Source of the DNA: an uncultured Paracoccaceae bacterium
GTDB lineage: Bacteria; Pseudomonadota; Alphaproteobacteria; Rhodobacterales; Rhodobacteraceae
Direction of reading: 5' to 3'
DNA length: 64,000 nucleotides
Assembly: GCA_913061275.1 (NCBI GenBank)
Contig: CAJXSR010000014.1
Span: 25,565-89,564 of the forward strand
How positions within the stretch are numbered: position 1 is the first letter of the stretch; the number at the start of each line of letters is the position of its first letter. The translations under genes were made by a program, and so were the position numbers. The notes beneath the pieces were generated by a model. The model saw nothing but the letters and a program-made list of their open reading frames with translations, had not been told where the DNA came from and did no database searches. This document shows, one piece after another, positions 38,869-49,666 of the stretch.

Positions 38869-40386
38869 ATGACAATTATCAATATTAATGCCTTAGGCAT
38901 AACTCTTAATAATACTTTATTTTCCAATCTGAACCTAACCATCTCCAAAACCGATCGGATAGGATTGGTTGCTGCGAATGGTCGTGGCAAAACCACTTTT
39001 CTTAGCTGCTTAGCGGGCGAGTTTGAGCACACAGCAGGCGAAATCACTCGCGCCCGAGGGTTGCGTATTGGTTATGTTAAGCAGAATGTACCAGAAACTG
39101 CCTTGGCACTGACCTTATATTAGTGGGTGCTGGCTGCGCTGCCCTCTGAACTTGCTGAATACGAAAGCTGGCGTGTGGATGTGGTGTTGGATGATCTTAA
39201 TGTTCCTTATGAGTTGCAACACAAACCTATGAACGAACTCAGCGGTGTATGGCAACGCACTGCAATGCTGGCTGCGGTTTGGGTTACAGAACCGGATGTG
39301 CTGCTATTGGATGAACCGACCAATCATCTGGATCTGCATCGCATCGCATTGCTACAAAGTTGGTTGGCTGCTTTGCCACGCGACGTGCCCGTCGTTATTA
39401 CATCACATGATCGTGCTTTTCTGGATGCAACAACCAATCGGGCATTGTTTTTACGAGCCGAAACGTCGCGCGTTTTTCAGTTGCCTTACACTGCAGCCCA
39501 TATAGCACTAGATGAAGCTGACGCCGCTGATGAACGTCGTTTTGCCAATGACCTGAACAAGGTCCAGCAGCTACGCAAACAGGCCGCAAAACTGAAGAAT
39601 GTCGGGATCAATTCCGGTTCTGATTTATTGCTAACTAAGACAAAACAATTAAACGAACGTGCCGCAAAGATGGAGGCGGCTGCAAAGCCTGCTCATCAAG
39701 AGCGAAGCGCAGGTGATATCAGGCTGGTTAACAGCGGCACTCATGCTAAGGCATTGATTACATTGGATGACGTTTCGGTTGAAACGCCCGATGGGGGATT
39801 GCTTTACAAAACGGGGCAAAAATGGATTTCGCAGGGCGATCGTATCGTATTGTTGGGCGCAAATGGCACTGGAAAAACACAACTTATCAAGAAGATACAA
39901 AGGGCGTTGCAAGGGGTAGATGATATTGTAAGATGTGCTCCATCAATTGTACCCGCCTATTCAGATCAACATTTAAGCCAGCTTTCTGATACCGGCACTC
40001 CGATGAATACGGTGATCGGGCAATTCGATATTGGCGACCGGCGTGCCCGAGGGGTGCTAGCGGGTGCGGGTATCACGATACAGATGCAGGATACCAAGAT
40101 AGGTGCATTGTCAGGTGGTCAAAAAGCACGATTGGCGATGTTGATTCTAAGGCTCAAGAACCCAAACTTTTATCTACTTGATGAACCAACAAACCATCTG
40201 AATATCGAAGGACAGGAAGCTTTGGAGGATGAGTTGATTACCCATAATGCTACCTGCTTGTTGGTTAGCCATGATCGAAGCTTTCTTCGGTATGTTGGCA
40301 ACCGGTTTTGGTGGATTAATGGAAAAGTGTTAGAAGAAGTTGATAGTCCAGAGAATTTCTTAAGCCACGAGATGGGGTCAAAATAG
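38869..40386 (+). pseudogene. ABC-F family ATPase gene interrupted by an in-frame TAG (39121-39123)
   Basis: ORFs 38869..39123 and 39127..40386 share a frame; tandem ABC domains (VAANGRGKTTFL; LLGANGTGKTQLI; LSGGQKARLAML; DEPTNHL twice) and no TM. Confidence 0.8.
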
Positions 40387-40472
40387 GAAAAGTTGCGTGA
40401 ATGCATCAATTCTGTGGTCAGGCTGAACATCCGCTTTGTCCCCATAAAGGTAAACCTTTTGACAGCTCATAA

Positions 40473-41348
40473 CTAACGCTTGTCGTAATACAACCCAACA
40501 ACATGCTCAGCTTGTGCAAAAAACAACCAGCGCGAGATGAACAGGCCGAAGATGTGCAACAGGATGATAAGCACTACGGAATAATGATTTAGCTCGAAAC
40601 CAGCCAATACGACAATCGGGATCAGCCCAAAACAGACTGCTGCAATAATCCGTAGTTTTACGGCATGCTTGCGCCCGATCACATGTACCATTTCACGGGT
40701 CAAATAATTCTCACCCGAATGGGGGCTTTCTAACAAGCGTACTTTGCCCAAATGGCCCAGACCTGTTGCGGTTTCAATCGTGTGACCTGCAACGGCAAAG
40801 CTTACATCGCCACGCATCCATGATAGCACTTGTATAAGTGTCAAAGCGATCAACAGGAAGAATGCTATATGTAATTGTGCCGCCAACAAAGCCCCACCTG
40901 ATAATGCGTATAACAAAAACAAAACAGGGGTGGTTGGCATGTTCCAACGCGGTACAGTTTTCAGTTGCGCATAGATCATTGAGGTGCAAAAGACCGCGGC
41001 GATGCAAAGCGCGCTACCCAGCCAACCCAACGGGATGATGCGAATATCGGCAAAGATCAAGAGGGCCGCATATAGCCCCATTACCAGAAGTGCTGCGACC
41101 GCAATAACGCCTTCGCGGCTAAGCCAAGATGTACGCCATTGGCTGAATGCTTTCATGGCACGTTGCGGATTGCCTAGGTGAAAAGTGGATGCTATTAATC
41201 CGCCAACGGCTAAAGCGAATGCAATAAAGAAGAACGCAAAAGCTGACCAGCCTGTTACTGTTGGTTGACCTAACCCCAAGAAAGTCAGCAGGCCAAAGCC
41301 AAGACCAGAAAGTGCAGTGAAGATAATTACGGATGCTGCTGGATGCAT
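40473..41348 (-). CDS. soeC: DmsC/SoeC-like membrane anchor subunit
   Basis: MHPAASVIIFTALSGLGFGLLTFLGLG..., multi-TM; downstream of Fe-S and Mo subunits. Confidence 0.8.
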   Translation of the reverse strand: MHPAASVIIFTALSGLGFGLLTFLGLGQPTVTGWSAFAFFFIAFALAVGGLIASTFHLGNPQRAMKAFSQWRTSWLSREGVIAVAALLVMGLYAALLIFADIRIIPLGWLGSALCIAAVFCTSMIYAQLKTVPRWNMPTTPVLFLLYALSGGALLAAQLHIAFFLLIALTLIQVLSWMRGDVSFAVAGHTIETATGLGHLGKVRLLESPHSGENYLTREMVHVIGRKHAVKLRIIAAVCFGLIPIVVLAGFELNHYSVVLIILLHIFGLFISRWLFFAQAEHVVGLYYDKR

Positions 41349-41349
41349 A

Positions 41350-42105
41350 TCAAATGGCCTCTAATGCTTTATCAAGCCATCCAAGAAGGCCTTTTGGTGT
41401 TTCAGAAACTGGTTCAAGGAACGGCGCCAATATATTGATATCACTATCGGTTTGTATATCGGCCTTGGGGCGCGGCGGCAGGTAACGATTGACAGGTTTC
41501 GTGCCTTGCTCTGCCATCAAGCGCATACCACCGCGTTCTGCTGACATGCGTGATACGTCACTTTCGGGATCGGCGAAATCACCAAAATGCCGCGCGTTTG
41601 CAGGGCATGTGCGTACACAAGCGGGTTCGCGGTCAATCTCTGGCAGGTTTTCATTGTAAATTCGATCAACACATAAAGTGCATTTCTTCATCACACCCTC
41701 TTTTACATCCAGTTCACGCGCACCATATGGGCAGGCCCATGCGCATAATCCGCACCCGATGCAGTCACTTTCGTTGACCAAAACGATGCCGTCTTCCTCG
41801 CGTTTATAGCTGGCACCTGTGGGGCATACGGTGACACATGGCGCATCTTCGCAATGCAGGCAAGATTTTGGAAAATGTACGGTTTGTGCTGGTTTTTGGG
41901 GTTGTTTAACCTCATATGTATGTATTCTGTTTAGAAATGTACCAGTTGGATTTTCACCATATGCGTCTTGATCGGACAGTGGTGCGCCGTAATTAGATGT
42001 ATTCCATTCTTTGCAGTTGATGACACAGGCATGACACCCAACGCAAATATCAAGGTCGATTACAAGGCCAAGTTTTTTGGCGGTGCTGGTGGGTAAAGCT
42101 GTCAT
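41350..42105 (-). CDS. soeB: 4Fe-4S ferredoxin-type electron-transfer subunit (SoeB/DmsB-like)
   Basis: LGLVIDLDICVGCHACVINCKEWN; CxxCxxxC clusters. Confidence 0.85.
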   Translation of the reverse strand: MTALPTSTAKKLGLVIDLDICVGCHACVINCKEWNTSNYGAPLSDQDAYGENPTGTFLNRIHTYEVKQPQKPAQTVHFPKSCLHCEDAPCVTVCPTGASYKREEDGIVLVNESDCIGCGLCAWACPYGARELDVKEGVMKKCTLCVDRIYNENLPEIDREPACVRTCPANARHFGDFADPESDVSRMSAERGGMRLMAEQGTKPVNRYLPPRPKADIQTDSDINILAPFLEPVSETPKGLLGWLDKALEAI

Positions 42106-42106
42106 C

Positions 42107-44935
42107 TTAAAACTCCTCGCCGTATGCAATATCTTTCGGGCCTTGGCCTACAGGTGACGTTTGCACGGATGTTTCAGGTTGGCTTACACCATCCCCTGTT
42201 GGGGCTTTTTCGATCTTCACGCGCAGATCATACCAAGCGGCTTGTCCTGTGATCGGGTCAGAGTTTGACCAGCGTAATCCGTCGCCTTTGGGCGGTAGAA
42301 GTTCATGGATCAAGTGATTGAGCAAGAAGCCTTTTGTAGCCTCTGGCGCGTTTTCATCCAAGGCCCAAGCGCCTTTGCGTTTGCCAATGGCGTTCCACGT
42401 CCAAACCGTGTGCGGATTAAGTGCATCCATGCGCACAACGGGTACTTTGATTTTACCGTGATGCGAAGTGACGTAAGCCCAATCACCTTCTTCAAAGCTG
42501 TGCTTTACCCAAACTTCACCCGAAACATAAAGCGGGTTGGTGCCGTGGATTTGGCGCAACCATGCGTTTTGCGATCCCCATGAGTGGTACATCGCAGCTG
42601 GGCGTTGGGTAAGTGCGTGCAGTGGATATTCTTCGCAATCGACGCTTTGTTCTTCATAAGGTGCCCACCAAACAGGTAGCGGATCCATTGCTTCGATCAG
42701 CTGTTCGCGTAGATGATCTGGCGGTTGCAATTCACCTTTGCCTTGGGCTGCCAGCCGGAACTTCTGAATGGGTTCGACATAGATGCTGAACAGGTAGGGG
42801 GATGGTTTATCAAAGATGCCGCGTTCCACGGCCCAGTTTTGATATGCCATATTCCAAGGTTTATAAAACAACGCCTCTTCTGGAATATGATCCTGCCAGA
42901 AGCCACCGTTTTCAATGTATTTGTCGATTTGCGCAGGGTTCGGTTCACCGCGCCCTTTGCCAGACCCGTCTTTGTTACGAAAACCCGCCAGTGGGCCAAC
43001 GCCGGGGCGGCGTTCGTGGTTTACAATGTAATCTGCGTAATCTTTGTACTTTTCTGATCCATCTTCATTGACGAAACCCGGCAAGCCCAGTTTTGAACCA
43101 AGCTGTATAAGCGCTGATTGAAATCCGCGCACATCACGGTCAGGTTCTACCACGGGCCACCGAATACTGTCACAAATTGCATCGGCTTCAGAAATCGGAC
43201 GATCCAGCAGTGAAATACAATCGTGGCGTTCCAGATAGGTGGTGTCTGGCAAGACCAGATCGGCAAATGCCACCATTTCGGATGAATAGGCATCGGAATA
43301 GATGATGTTGGGGATCACATAATTGCCGTCTTCATCTTTATCGGTCAGCATATCCATCACGCCGCGCGAATTCATCGAAGAATTCCATGCCATATTGGCC
43401 ATATACATAAACAGCGTGTCGATTTTATAGGGATCGCCTGCGTGTGCGTTCGAAATCACCATATGCATCATGCCGTGGGCTGATAGCGGGTTTTCCCACG
43501 TAAAGGCTTTATCAATACGAATGGGTGTGCCTGACGCGTTCAGCGCTAAATCTTCGGGGCCTGTCGGGAAACCCAAATGGGGGCCATTTAGCGGCCCGCC
43601 GGGTGTGGCGTAGCTGTGTGGGGTGGGGTGGATGCCCACAGGTTTGGGGTAGGGTGGCTTGAAACGCATGCCACCTGGTACTTCAACGCTGCCAAGCAGG
43701 ATTTGCAGCAGGTGAATGGCGCGGCAGGTTTGAAAACCGTTCGAGTGTGCCGAAATTCCGCGCATGGCGTGGAATGACACAGGCCGGCCAGTCATGGTTT
43801 GATGCTTTTCGCCCTTCCAGTCGGTCCACGGCTGATCGATGGTGATCTCTTGCTCAAACGCTACATGGGCCAGTTCAGCAGCCAAGCGGCGGATTGTTTC
43901 AGCCGTTATACCGCATCGTTCCGCCACAGCTTCGGGGGTGTATTCGTCTGACAGGTATTTTTCGGTCATCAGTTGGAAAACGGGCGTGTATTTGGTGCCC
44001 TGATAAGTGATCTCACCCGTAAACACAGGCTTTACACCCTTTTGGTCAAATGCGGCAGGCGCGCCTGTAACGCGGTCTTGCACCATGAATTGCCCATGCA
44101 CATCGCGTAATAGCAGGCCGTGTTCATCACTGCTTTCATCCATGTTCACCAACATAGGCGCGTTGGTGTAGCGCATGAGGTATTCCAGATCGACCTTGCC
44201 TGCCTTTAGCAAAACATGGATCATCGCCAGCACAAACAAACCGTCTGTGCCGGGAGTAACGCCAACCCATTCATCGGCAATCGCGTTGTAGCCAGAACGC
44301 ACAGGGTTTACGCCCACGATTTTCGCGCCGCGTTCCTTCAGCTTTGAAAGCCCCATTTTAATAGGGTTGCTGTCATGATCTTCGGCAACACCAAAGATCA
44401 TGAACATCTTGGTGCGATCCCAATCGGGCACACCAAATTCCCAAAACGCGCCGCCCATTGTATAGATGCCAGCCGCCGCCATATTCACCGAACAAAACCC
44501 ACCGTGGGCGGCGTAATTTGGGGTGCCGAACTGTTGTGCCCAGAAACTGGTTAAGGATTGTGATTGGTCGCGGCCTGTAAAAAACGCCAGTTTATGGGGT
44601 GCTTTTTCGCGAATGGGGGCTAAAGATTTAACTGCAATATCAAAGGCTTCATCCCAACTGATTGTTTCAAATTTGCCTTCACCACGTTCGCCAACGCGCT
44701 TCATAGGCGCTTGCAAACGCGCAGGGGAATAATGCTGCATGATGCCCGCCGAGCCTTTGGCGCAAAGCACACCCTTGTTGATCGGATGATCGCGGTTGCC
44801 CTCGATATACTTCACCTTACCGTCCTTCAAATGCACGTCGATACCGCAACGGCAGGCACACATATAGCAGGTGGTTTTGCGGATTTCGTCGGAAACCTCT
44901 GGCGATGTATCAAGGTCTGGCTGGTGGTGATTCAT
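42107..44935 (-). CDS. soeA: molybdopterin-dependent oxidoreductase catalytic subunit, probable sulfite dehydrogenase SoeA
   Basis: TTCYMCACRCGIDVHLKDGKVKYIEGNRDHPINKGVLCAKG; 942 aa CISM-family protein in an ABC operon. Confidence 0.8.
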   Translation of the reverse strand: MNHHQPDLDTSPEVSDEIRKTTCYMCACRCGIDVHLKDGKVKYIEGNRDHPINKGVLCAKGSAGIMQHYSPARLQAPMKRVGERGEGKFETISWDEAFDIAVKSLAPIREKAPHKLAFFTGRDQSQSLTSFWAQQFGTPNYAAHGGFCSVNMAAAGIYTMGGAFWEFGVPDWDRTKMFMIFGVAEDHDSNPIKMGLSKLKERGAKIVGVNPVRSGYNAIADEWVGVTPGTDGLFVLAMIHVLLKAGKVDLEYLMRYTNAPMLVNMDESSDEHGLLLRDVHGQFMVQDRVTGAPAAFDQKGVKPVFTGEITYQGTKYTPVFQLMTEKYLSDEYTPEAVAERCGITAETIRRLAAELAHVAFEQEITIDQPWTDWKGEKHQTMTGRPVSFHAMRGISAHSNGFQTCRAIHLLQILLGSVEVPGGMRFKPPYPKPVGIHPTPHSYATPGGPLNGPHLGFPTGPEDLALNASGTPIRIDKAFTWENPLSAHGMMHMVISNAHAGDPYKIDTLFMYMANMAWNSSMNSRGVMDMLTDKDEDGNYVIPNIIYSDAYSSEMVAFADLVLPDTTYLERHDCISLLDRPISEADAICDSIRWPVVEPDRDVRGFQSALIQLGSKLGLPGFVNEDGSEKYKDYADYIVNHERRPGVGPLAGFRNKDGSGKGRGEPNPAQIDKYIENGGFWQDHIPEEALFYKPWNMAYQNWAVERGIFDKPSPYLFSIYVEPIQKFRLAAQGKGELQPPDHLREQLIEAMDPLPVWWAPYEEQSVDCEEYPLHALTQRPAAMYHSWGSQNAWLRQIHGTNPLYVSGEVWVKHSFEEGDWAYVTSHHGKIKVPVVRMDALNPHTVWTWNAIGKRKGAWALDENAPEATKGFLLNHLIHELLPPKGDGLRWSNSDPITGQAAWYDLRVKIEKAPTGDGVSQPETSVQTSPVGQGPKDIAYGEEF

Positions 44936-45090
44936 TAAACTACTCTCCCTTATGGCGGATTATGGTGAAAAATGTTGCAAGAGCCAGAGTAAAAAGAAAT
45001 TTGGGGTAGGTTTTGGTTTGAATGAAACTACATTCGGTTTTTAGGAAGGCTTACATGTTTTAGATAGGCTATACTGCATATCACGTTAAA

Positions 45091-45110
45091 TTGCATACCA
45101 TTGCATACAA
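45091..45110. repeat. 10-bp tandem direct repeat TTGCATACCA/TTGCATACAA upstream of acnA
   Basis: Read directly from the soeA/acnA divergent intergenic region. Confidence 0.5.
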
Positions 45111-45183
45111 TAGCCCTTGCGAGACTCACTTTTATGGTGCAAAAGCCCCCTAAACCCATTCAACAACACCCATCGGAGGTTCC

Positions 45184-47877
45184 ATGACTGTTACCGTAGG
45201 CACAGACACCAATAAAACCCGCAAAACCCTGACTGTAGGCGCAAAAGCCGTCGATTATTATTCAATTCCGGCGGCTACTGCTGCGGGATTGGGGGATTTC
45301 TCAAAACTTCCAGCAGCATTGAAAGTTGTTTTGGAAAACATGTTGCGGTTTGAAGATGGTGGGCGCACTGTTTCAACAGAAGACATTAAAGCGTTTGCTG
45401 AATGGGCTACAAAGGGTGGCAAAAACCCCCGTGAAATTGCATACCGCCCTGCGCGGGTATTGATGCAAGATTTCACAGGTGTGCCTGCGGTGGTTGACTT
45501 GGCCGCGATGCGTGACGGGCTTGTGGCCTTGGGTGGCGATCCTGAAAAGATTAACCCGCTAAGCCCTGTTGATCTGGTCATCGACCACTCTGTGATGATT
45601 GATGAGTTTGGTAACCCACGTGCGTTCCAGATGAATGTTGAACGCGAATATGAACGTAACCTAGAGCGTTACACATTTTTGAAATGGGGCCAAAAAGCCT
45701 TTAATAACTTCCGCGTTGTACCACCCGGCACTGGCATTTGCCACCAAGTGAACCTTGAGTATCTTTCACAAACTGTTTGGAAAGATGCCGATCAAAACGG
45801 TGTTGAAGTGGCTTACCCTGATACGCTGGTTGGCACTGACAGCCACACCACTATGGTTAATGGTGCAGCCGTTCTGGGTTGGGGCGTTGGCGGGATTGAG
45901 GCAGAGGCCGCAATGCTTGGCCAGCCGATTTCAATGCTGATCCCAGAAGTTGTTGGGTTTGAACTGACAGGCAAAATGATGGAAGGCACCACAGGTACTG
46001 ATCTGGTGCTGAAAGTTGTCGAACTGCTGCGCGCCAAAGGCGTGGTTGGTAAATTTGTTGAATTTTACGGCAAAGGTCTGGATGTTTTACCACTGGCGGA
46101 TCGCGCAACGATTGCCAATATGGCCCCTGAATACGGTGCTACATGTGGTTTCTTCCCGATTGATAATGAGACTTTGCGTTACCTGCGTAACACAGGCCGC
46201 GATGAAGATCGTGTGGCACTGGTTGAAGCGTATGCACGCGAAAATGGTTTCTGGCGTGGTGCGGATTATGCACCTGTTTACACAGACACATTGCACCTTG
46301 ATATGGGCACGATTGTGCCTGCTATTTCAGGCCCGAAACGTCCACAAGATTATGTGGCTTTAACGAACGGCCAAACAGCGTTTCGCCGTGAAATGGAAGA
46401 AACTTTCAAACGTCCGATGGGCAAAGAAGTGGCTGTTGCGGGTGAAGATTACACGTTGGAAAGCGGCAAAATTGTTATTGCGTCGATCACATCATGTACC
46501 AATACTTCCAATCCATATGTGATGATCGGTGCGGGCCTTGTGGCGCGTAAAGCGGCCGCTTTGGGCTTGAACCGCAAACCTTGGGTTAAGACATCTCTTG
46601 CCCCTGGATCACAGGTTGTTTCAGCTTATCTTGAAGCGGCAGACCTGCAAAAAGATCTGGATGCGCTGGGCTTTAATCTGGTGGGTTACGGCTGTACCAC
46701 ATGTATCGGTAACTCTGGCCCGATCCAAAAAGAACTGTCAACGGCAATAGTCGAGGGCGATCTTGTGGCAACTTCAATTCTGTCAGGTAACCGTAACTTT
46801 GAGGGCCGTATTTCACCCGATGTACGCGCTAACTATCTAGCCTCACCACCACTTGTTGTGGCTTATGCAATAGCGGGCACCTTGGACATTAATTTGGCGA
46901 CAGATGTAATAGGCACCGATAAAGACGGTAACGACGTTTATCTAAAAGACATTTGGCCTAGCACACAAGAAGTTGCTGAAATAGTTGAAGCCACTGTTAC
47001 CCGTGAAGCGTTTCTGTCTAAATATGCAGATGTGTTTAAGGGTGACGAAAAATGGCAAGACGTGGAAATCACAGACGCTAAAACCTATGATTGGCCACCC
47101 ACTTCTACCTATATTCAAAACCCGCCTTACTTCCAAGGCATGTCGGCTGAAGCTGGTACAATTTCGGATGTGAAAGATGCCAAAGTTCTGGCACTTCTAG
47201 GCGATATGATTACCACAGACCACATTTCCCCTGCGGGTTCTTTCGCGGTGGATACACCTGCGGGTCAGTACCTTAATGAACGCCAAGTGCCAGTGCGCTC
47301 GTTCAACTCGTATGGGTCGCGCCGTGGCAACCACGAAGTGATGATGCGCGGCACGTTTGCCAATATCCGTATCAAGAATGAGATGCTGGCAGGCACCGAA
47401 GGTGGCTATTCCAAAGGGCCAGACGGGGTGAAAACGTCTATTTATGATGCCGCAATGGCCCATCAAGCTAATGGCACACCGCTTGTGGTGTTCGGCGGGC
47501 AACAATACGGTGCGGGGTCTTCGCGTGACTGGGCTGCCAAAGGCACTGCCTTGCTGGGCGTAAAAGCGGTTATTGCTGAAAGCTTTGAGCGTATTCACCG
47601 TTCCAACTTGGTTGGTATGGGCGTTATTCCGTTTGAGTTTACAAATGGTGACAGTCGCAAATCTTTGGGCCTGACAGGTGATGAAACCGTGTCTATTACG
47701 GGCCTTGAGGGCGATATTAAGCCGCTTTCGGAAGTGCCTTGTGTGATTACCTACCCAAACGGCGACGTAAAAGAGATTGCCTTGAAATGCCGTATCGATA
47801 CAGCCGTAGAGATTGAATATATCGAACATGGTGGCGTGTTGCATTATGTGCTGCGCAATTTGGCTAAATCTGCGTAA
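45184..47877 (+). CDS. acnA: aconitate hydratase A
   Basis: [49 protein letters not shown], 897 aa. Confidence 0.97.
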   Translation: MTVTVGTDTNKTRKTLTVGAKAVDYYSIPAATAAGLGDFSKLPAALKVVLENMLRFEDGGRTVSTEDIKAFAEWATKGGKNPREIAYRPARVLMQDFTGVPAVVDLAAMRDGLVALGGDPEKINPLSPVDLVIDHSVMIDEFGNPRAFQMNVEREYERNLERYTFLKWGQKAFNNFRVVPPGTGICHQVNLEYLSQTVWKDADQNGVEVAYPDTLVGTDSHTTMVNGAAVLGWGVGGIEAEAAMLGQPISMLIPEVVGFELTGKMMEGTTGTDLVLKVVELLRAKGVVGKFVEFYGKGLDVLPLADRATIANMAPEYGATCGFFPIDNETLRYLRNTGRDEDRVALVEAYARENGFWRGADYAPVYTDTLHLDMGTIVPAISGPKRPQDYVALTNGQTAFRREMEETFKRPMGKEVAVAGEDYTLESGKIVIASITSCTNTSNPYVMIGAGLVARKAAALGLNRKPWVKTSLAPGSQVVSAYLEAADLQKDLDALGFNLVGYGCTTCIGNSGPIQKELSTAIVEGDLVATSILSGNRNFEGRISPDVRANYLASPPLVVAYAIAGTLDINLATDVIGTDKDGNDVYLKDIWPSTQEVAEIVEATVTREAFLSKYADVFKGDEKWQDVEITDAKTYDWPPTSTYIQNPPYFQGMSAEAGTISDVKDAKVLALLGDMITTDHISPAGSFAVDTPAGQYLNERQVPVRSFNSYGSRRGNHEVMMRGTFANIRIKNEMLAGTEGGYSKGPDGVKTSIYDAAMAHQANGTPLVVFGGQQYGAGSSRDWAAKGTALLGVKAVIAESFERIHRSNLVGMGVIPFEFTNGDSRKSLGLTGDETVSITGLEGDIKPLSEVPCVITYPNGDVKEIALKCRIDTAVEIEYIEHGGVLHYVLRNLAKSA

Positions 47878-47896
47878 GCAATTTTAAATAACACTT

Positions 47897-47930
47897 GAAA
47901 AGCATCCTTTTAGGGTGCTTTTCTGTTTTT
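47897..47930 (+). terminator. Rho-independent terminator downstream of acnA
   Basis: GAAAAGCATCCT-TTT-AGGGTGCTTTTC then TGTTTTT. Confidence 0.85.
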
Positions 47931-47946
47931 AAGATAGGGGACATTC

Positions 47947-48747
47947 ATGTCAGGTCATAGTTTTACATTTACACACGCTTTGTGTCGCAAACCCGCGAAC
48001 AGTATTGTTGATGGTTTGCGGGCAACTTATTTGGGAACGCCTGATCCGGCTGCTTTCATGGCTGACCACGAAGACTATGTTACCGCATTGCGGGCCACGG
48101 GTGCCGTGGTGGATGTGTTAGAGCCGCTGGAAGACTTTCCAGATAGTGTATTTATTGAAGATGCAGCGCTTTGCCTGAAGGGTGTTGCGATTTGCCTTAG
48201 ACCGGGGGCTGATACGCGGCGTGCAGAAACTGCGGCCTTGCGGCCCGATCTGGTTCGGTTGTTTGGCCGTGTCATTGACTTGCAAGCCGATGGGTTTGTG
48301 GATGGTGGCGATATATTATGTTCGGATGATGAAGTTATTATTGGCCTTTCAGAACGCACAACAGCGCAAGGGGTGCGTGATTTGCAACCGATTGTTGAAC
48401 GGCTTGGTTATCGGCTGCGTATTTTTGAAACCCCCAAAGGTATTTTGCATTTTAAATCAGATAGCAGTTTGTTGGATGCAGAAACGATATTAAGTACAAA
48501 ACGGTTAAACGCCTCTGGCTGTTTTTCATCTTATAAAGTGATTGAGCTGGCAGATGGCGAAGAGGCCGCTGCCAATGCGATCAGGTTCAATGACACGGTA
48601 TTTGTGGATAAGAAGTTTCCCAATACCGCTGATTTATTAAGGGGGCATGGCTATAAAGTTGAACCGCTTAGTGTTGCACAAGCCGCCAAGGTAGATGGCG
48701 GGCTTTCATGTATGTCATTGCGCTATAGTGCGGATGCAGGCGTATAA
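47947..48747 (+). CDS. dimethylargininase (DDAH)-family amidinotransferase/hydrolase
   Basis: DFPDSVFIEDAAL, FVDGGDILC, C-terminal GGLSCMSLRY catalytic Cys. Confidence 0.87.
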   Translation: MSGHSFTFTHALCRKPANSIVDGLRATYLGTPDPAAFMADHEDYVTALRATGAVVDVLEPLEDFPDSVFIEDAALCLKGVAICLRPGADTRRAETAALRPDLVRLFGRVIDLQADGFVDGGDILCSDDEVIIGLSERTTAQGVRDLQPIVERLGYRLRIFETPKGILHFKSDSSLLDAETILSTKRLNASGCFSSYKVIELADGEEAAANAIRFNDTVFVDKKFPNTADLLRGHGYKVEPLSVAQAAKVDGGLSCMSLRYSADAGV

Positions 48748-48754
48748 TTGCGTT

Positions 48755-49504
48755 TTAACCAACCAACCGATAGAAAAACACGCAGCTCATCACCAAACCT
48801 ACAACGATTATGATGGCGCGTACCGCAGACTTACTTAGGCGTTTGGCAATTTTGGCACCGATGTAGCCGCCTAGGATGTTGGCGATCATCATGATGACGG
48901 CAGAGGGCCAGACGATCAGGCCTGCAAGGGCGAATGTTAATACGGATATGGCCGAGATCACGAAGGATATACCATTTTTCAACCCATTCATCAGATTTAG
49001 ACTGGTTAACCCCCAAAGCGCGTAAAGCGCTAGCAGAACAATGCCCAAACCGCCGTTAAAGTAGCCGCCGTAAATGGATACGACAAGCGTGCCAATGGCA
49101 CCATATGGTGTAAGTTGAATGCCGCCACTGCGACCCCATGCCAAAATGCGGTCTTGGAAAGCGAAGATCGCTGTTGAGGCCAATAACAAAAACGGAACGA
49201 TGACGGTGAAAAATTCATTGGATGAGATCAGCAATAAAAGTGCGCCTACTAACCCACCTACCAAGCTTAATGCACATTGTTGTATCAGCGTGCGCCGATT
49301 AATCGCCGCTATATCACTGCGAAACCCCGCAGCCGCGGCCAAATATCCCGGAAAAACCGCAATGGCACTGGTCGCGTTGGCAATAATGGGGGGTACACCA
49401 GCAAAAACCAAGGCTGGAAATGTTAAAAATGTACCGCCACCAGCGATGGCATTTAAGATGCCTGCAAGGAACGCTGCGATTGTGATAAGTACTGTAGCGT
49501 CCAT
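48755..49504 (-). CDS. TauE/SafE-family sulfite exporter-like permease
   Basis: MDATVLITIAAFLAGILNAIAGGGTFLTFPALVFAGVPPIIANATSAIAVFPGYLAA. Confidence 0.88.
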   Translation of the reverse strand: MDATVLITIAAFLAGILNAIAGGGTFLTFPALVFAGVPPIIANATSAIAVFPGYLAAAAGFRSDIAAINRRTLIQQCALSLVGGLVGALLLLISSNEFFTVIVPFLLLASTAIFAFQDRILAWGRSGGIQLTPYGAIGTLVVSIYGGYFNGGLGIVLLALYALWGLTSLNLMNGLKNGISFVISAISVLTFALAGLIVWPSAVIMMIANILGGYIGAKIAKRLSKSAVRAIIIVVGLVMSCVFFYRLVG

Positions 49505-49666
49505 ATTTCCATCCAGTTTCCTACTGCAAATGGAATAAATACAACACAACTGCAATGAAATTCGTCATTTGTTAGGTCTGTAACGTTTGCTCGCAAACAC
49601 TTTATTGGATTTACAGATCAAACTAATTTAAACATGCCGTCACAAGGAAACGAAAAGGGTGATTTT

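Noticed and set aside
39121-39123. Programmed stop-codon readthrough or recoding at the ABC-F TAG
   Set aside because: No supporting context was recognised (no suppressor tRNA, no stem-loop seen). The LSGV substitution in the same NBD favours decay or a sequence error, so it is kept only as an open question.
40473-44935. Annotation as DMSO reductase dmsABC
   Set aside because: The subunit set fits DmsABC in general form, but overall resemblance and the Rhodobacterales context favour SoeABC. Left at moderate confidence because no phylogeny could be run.
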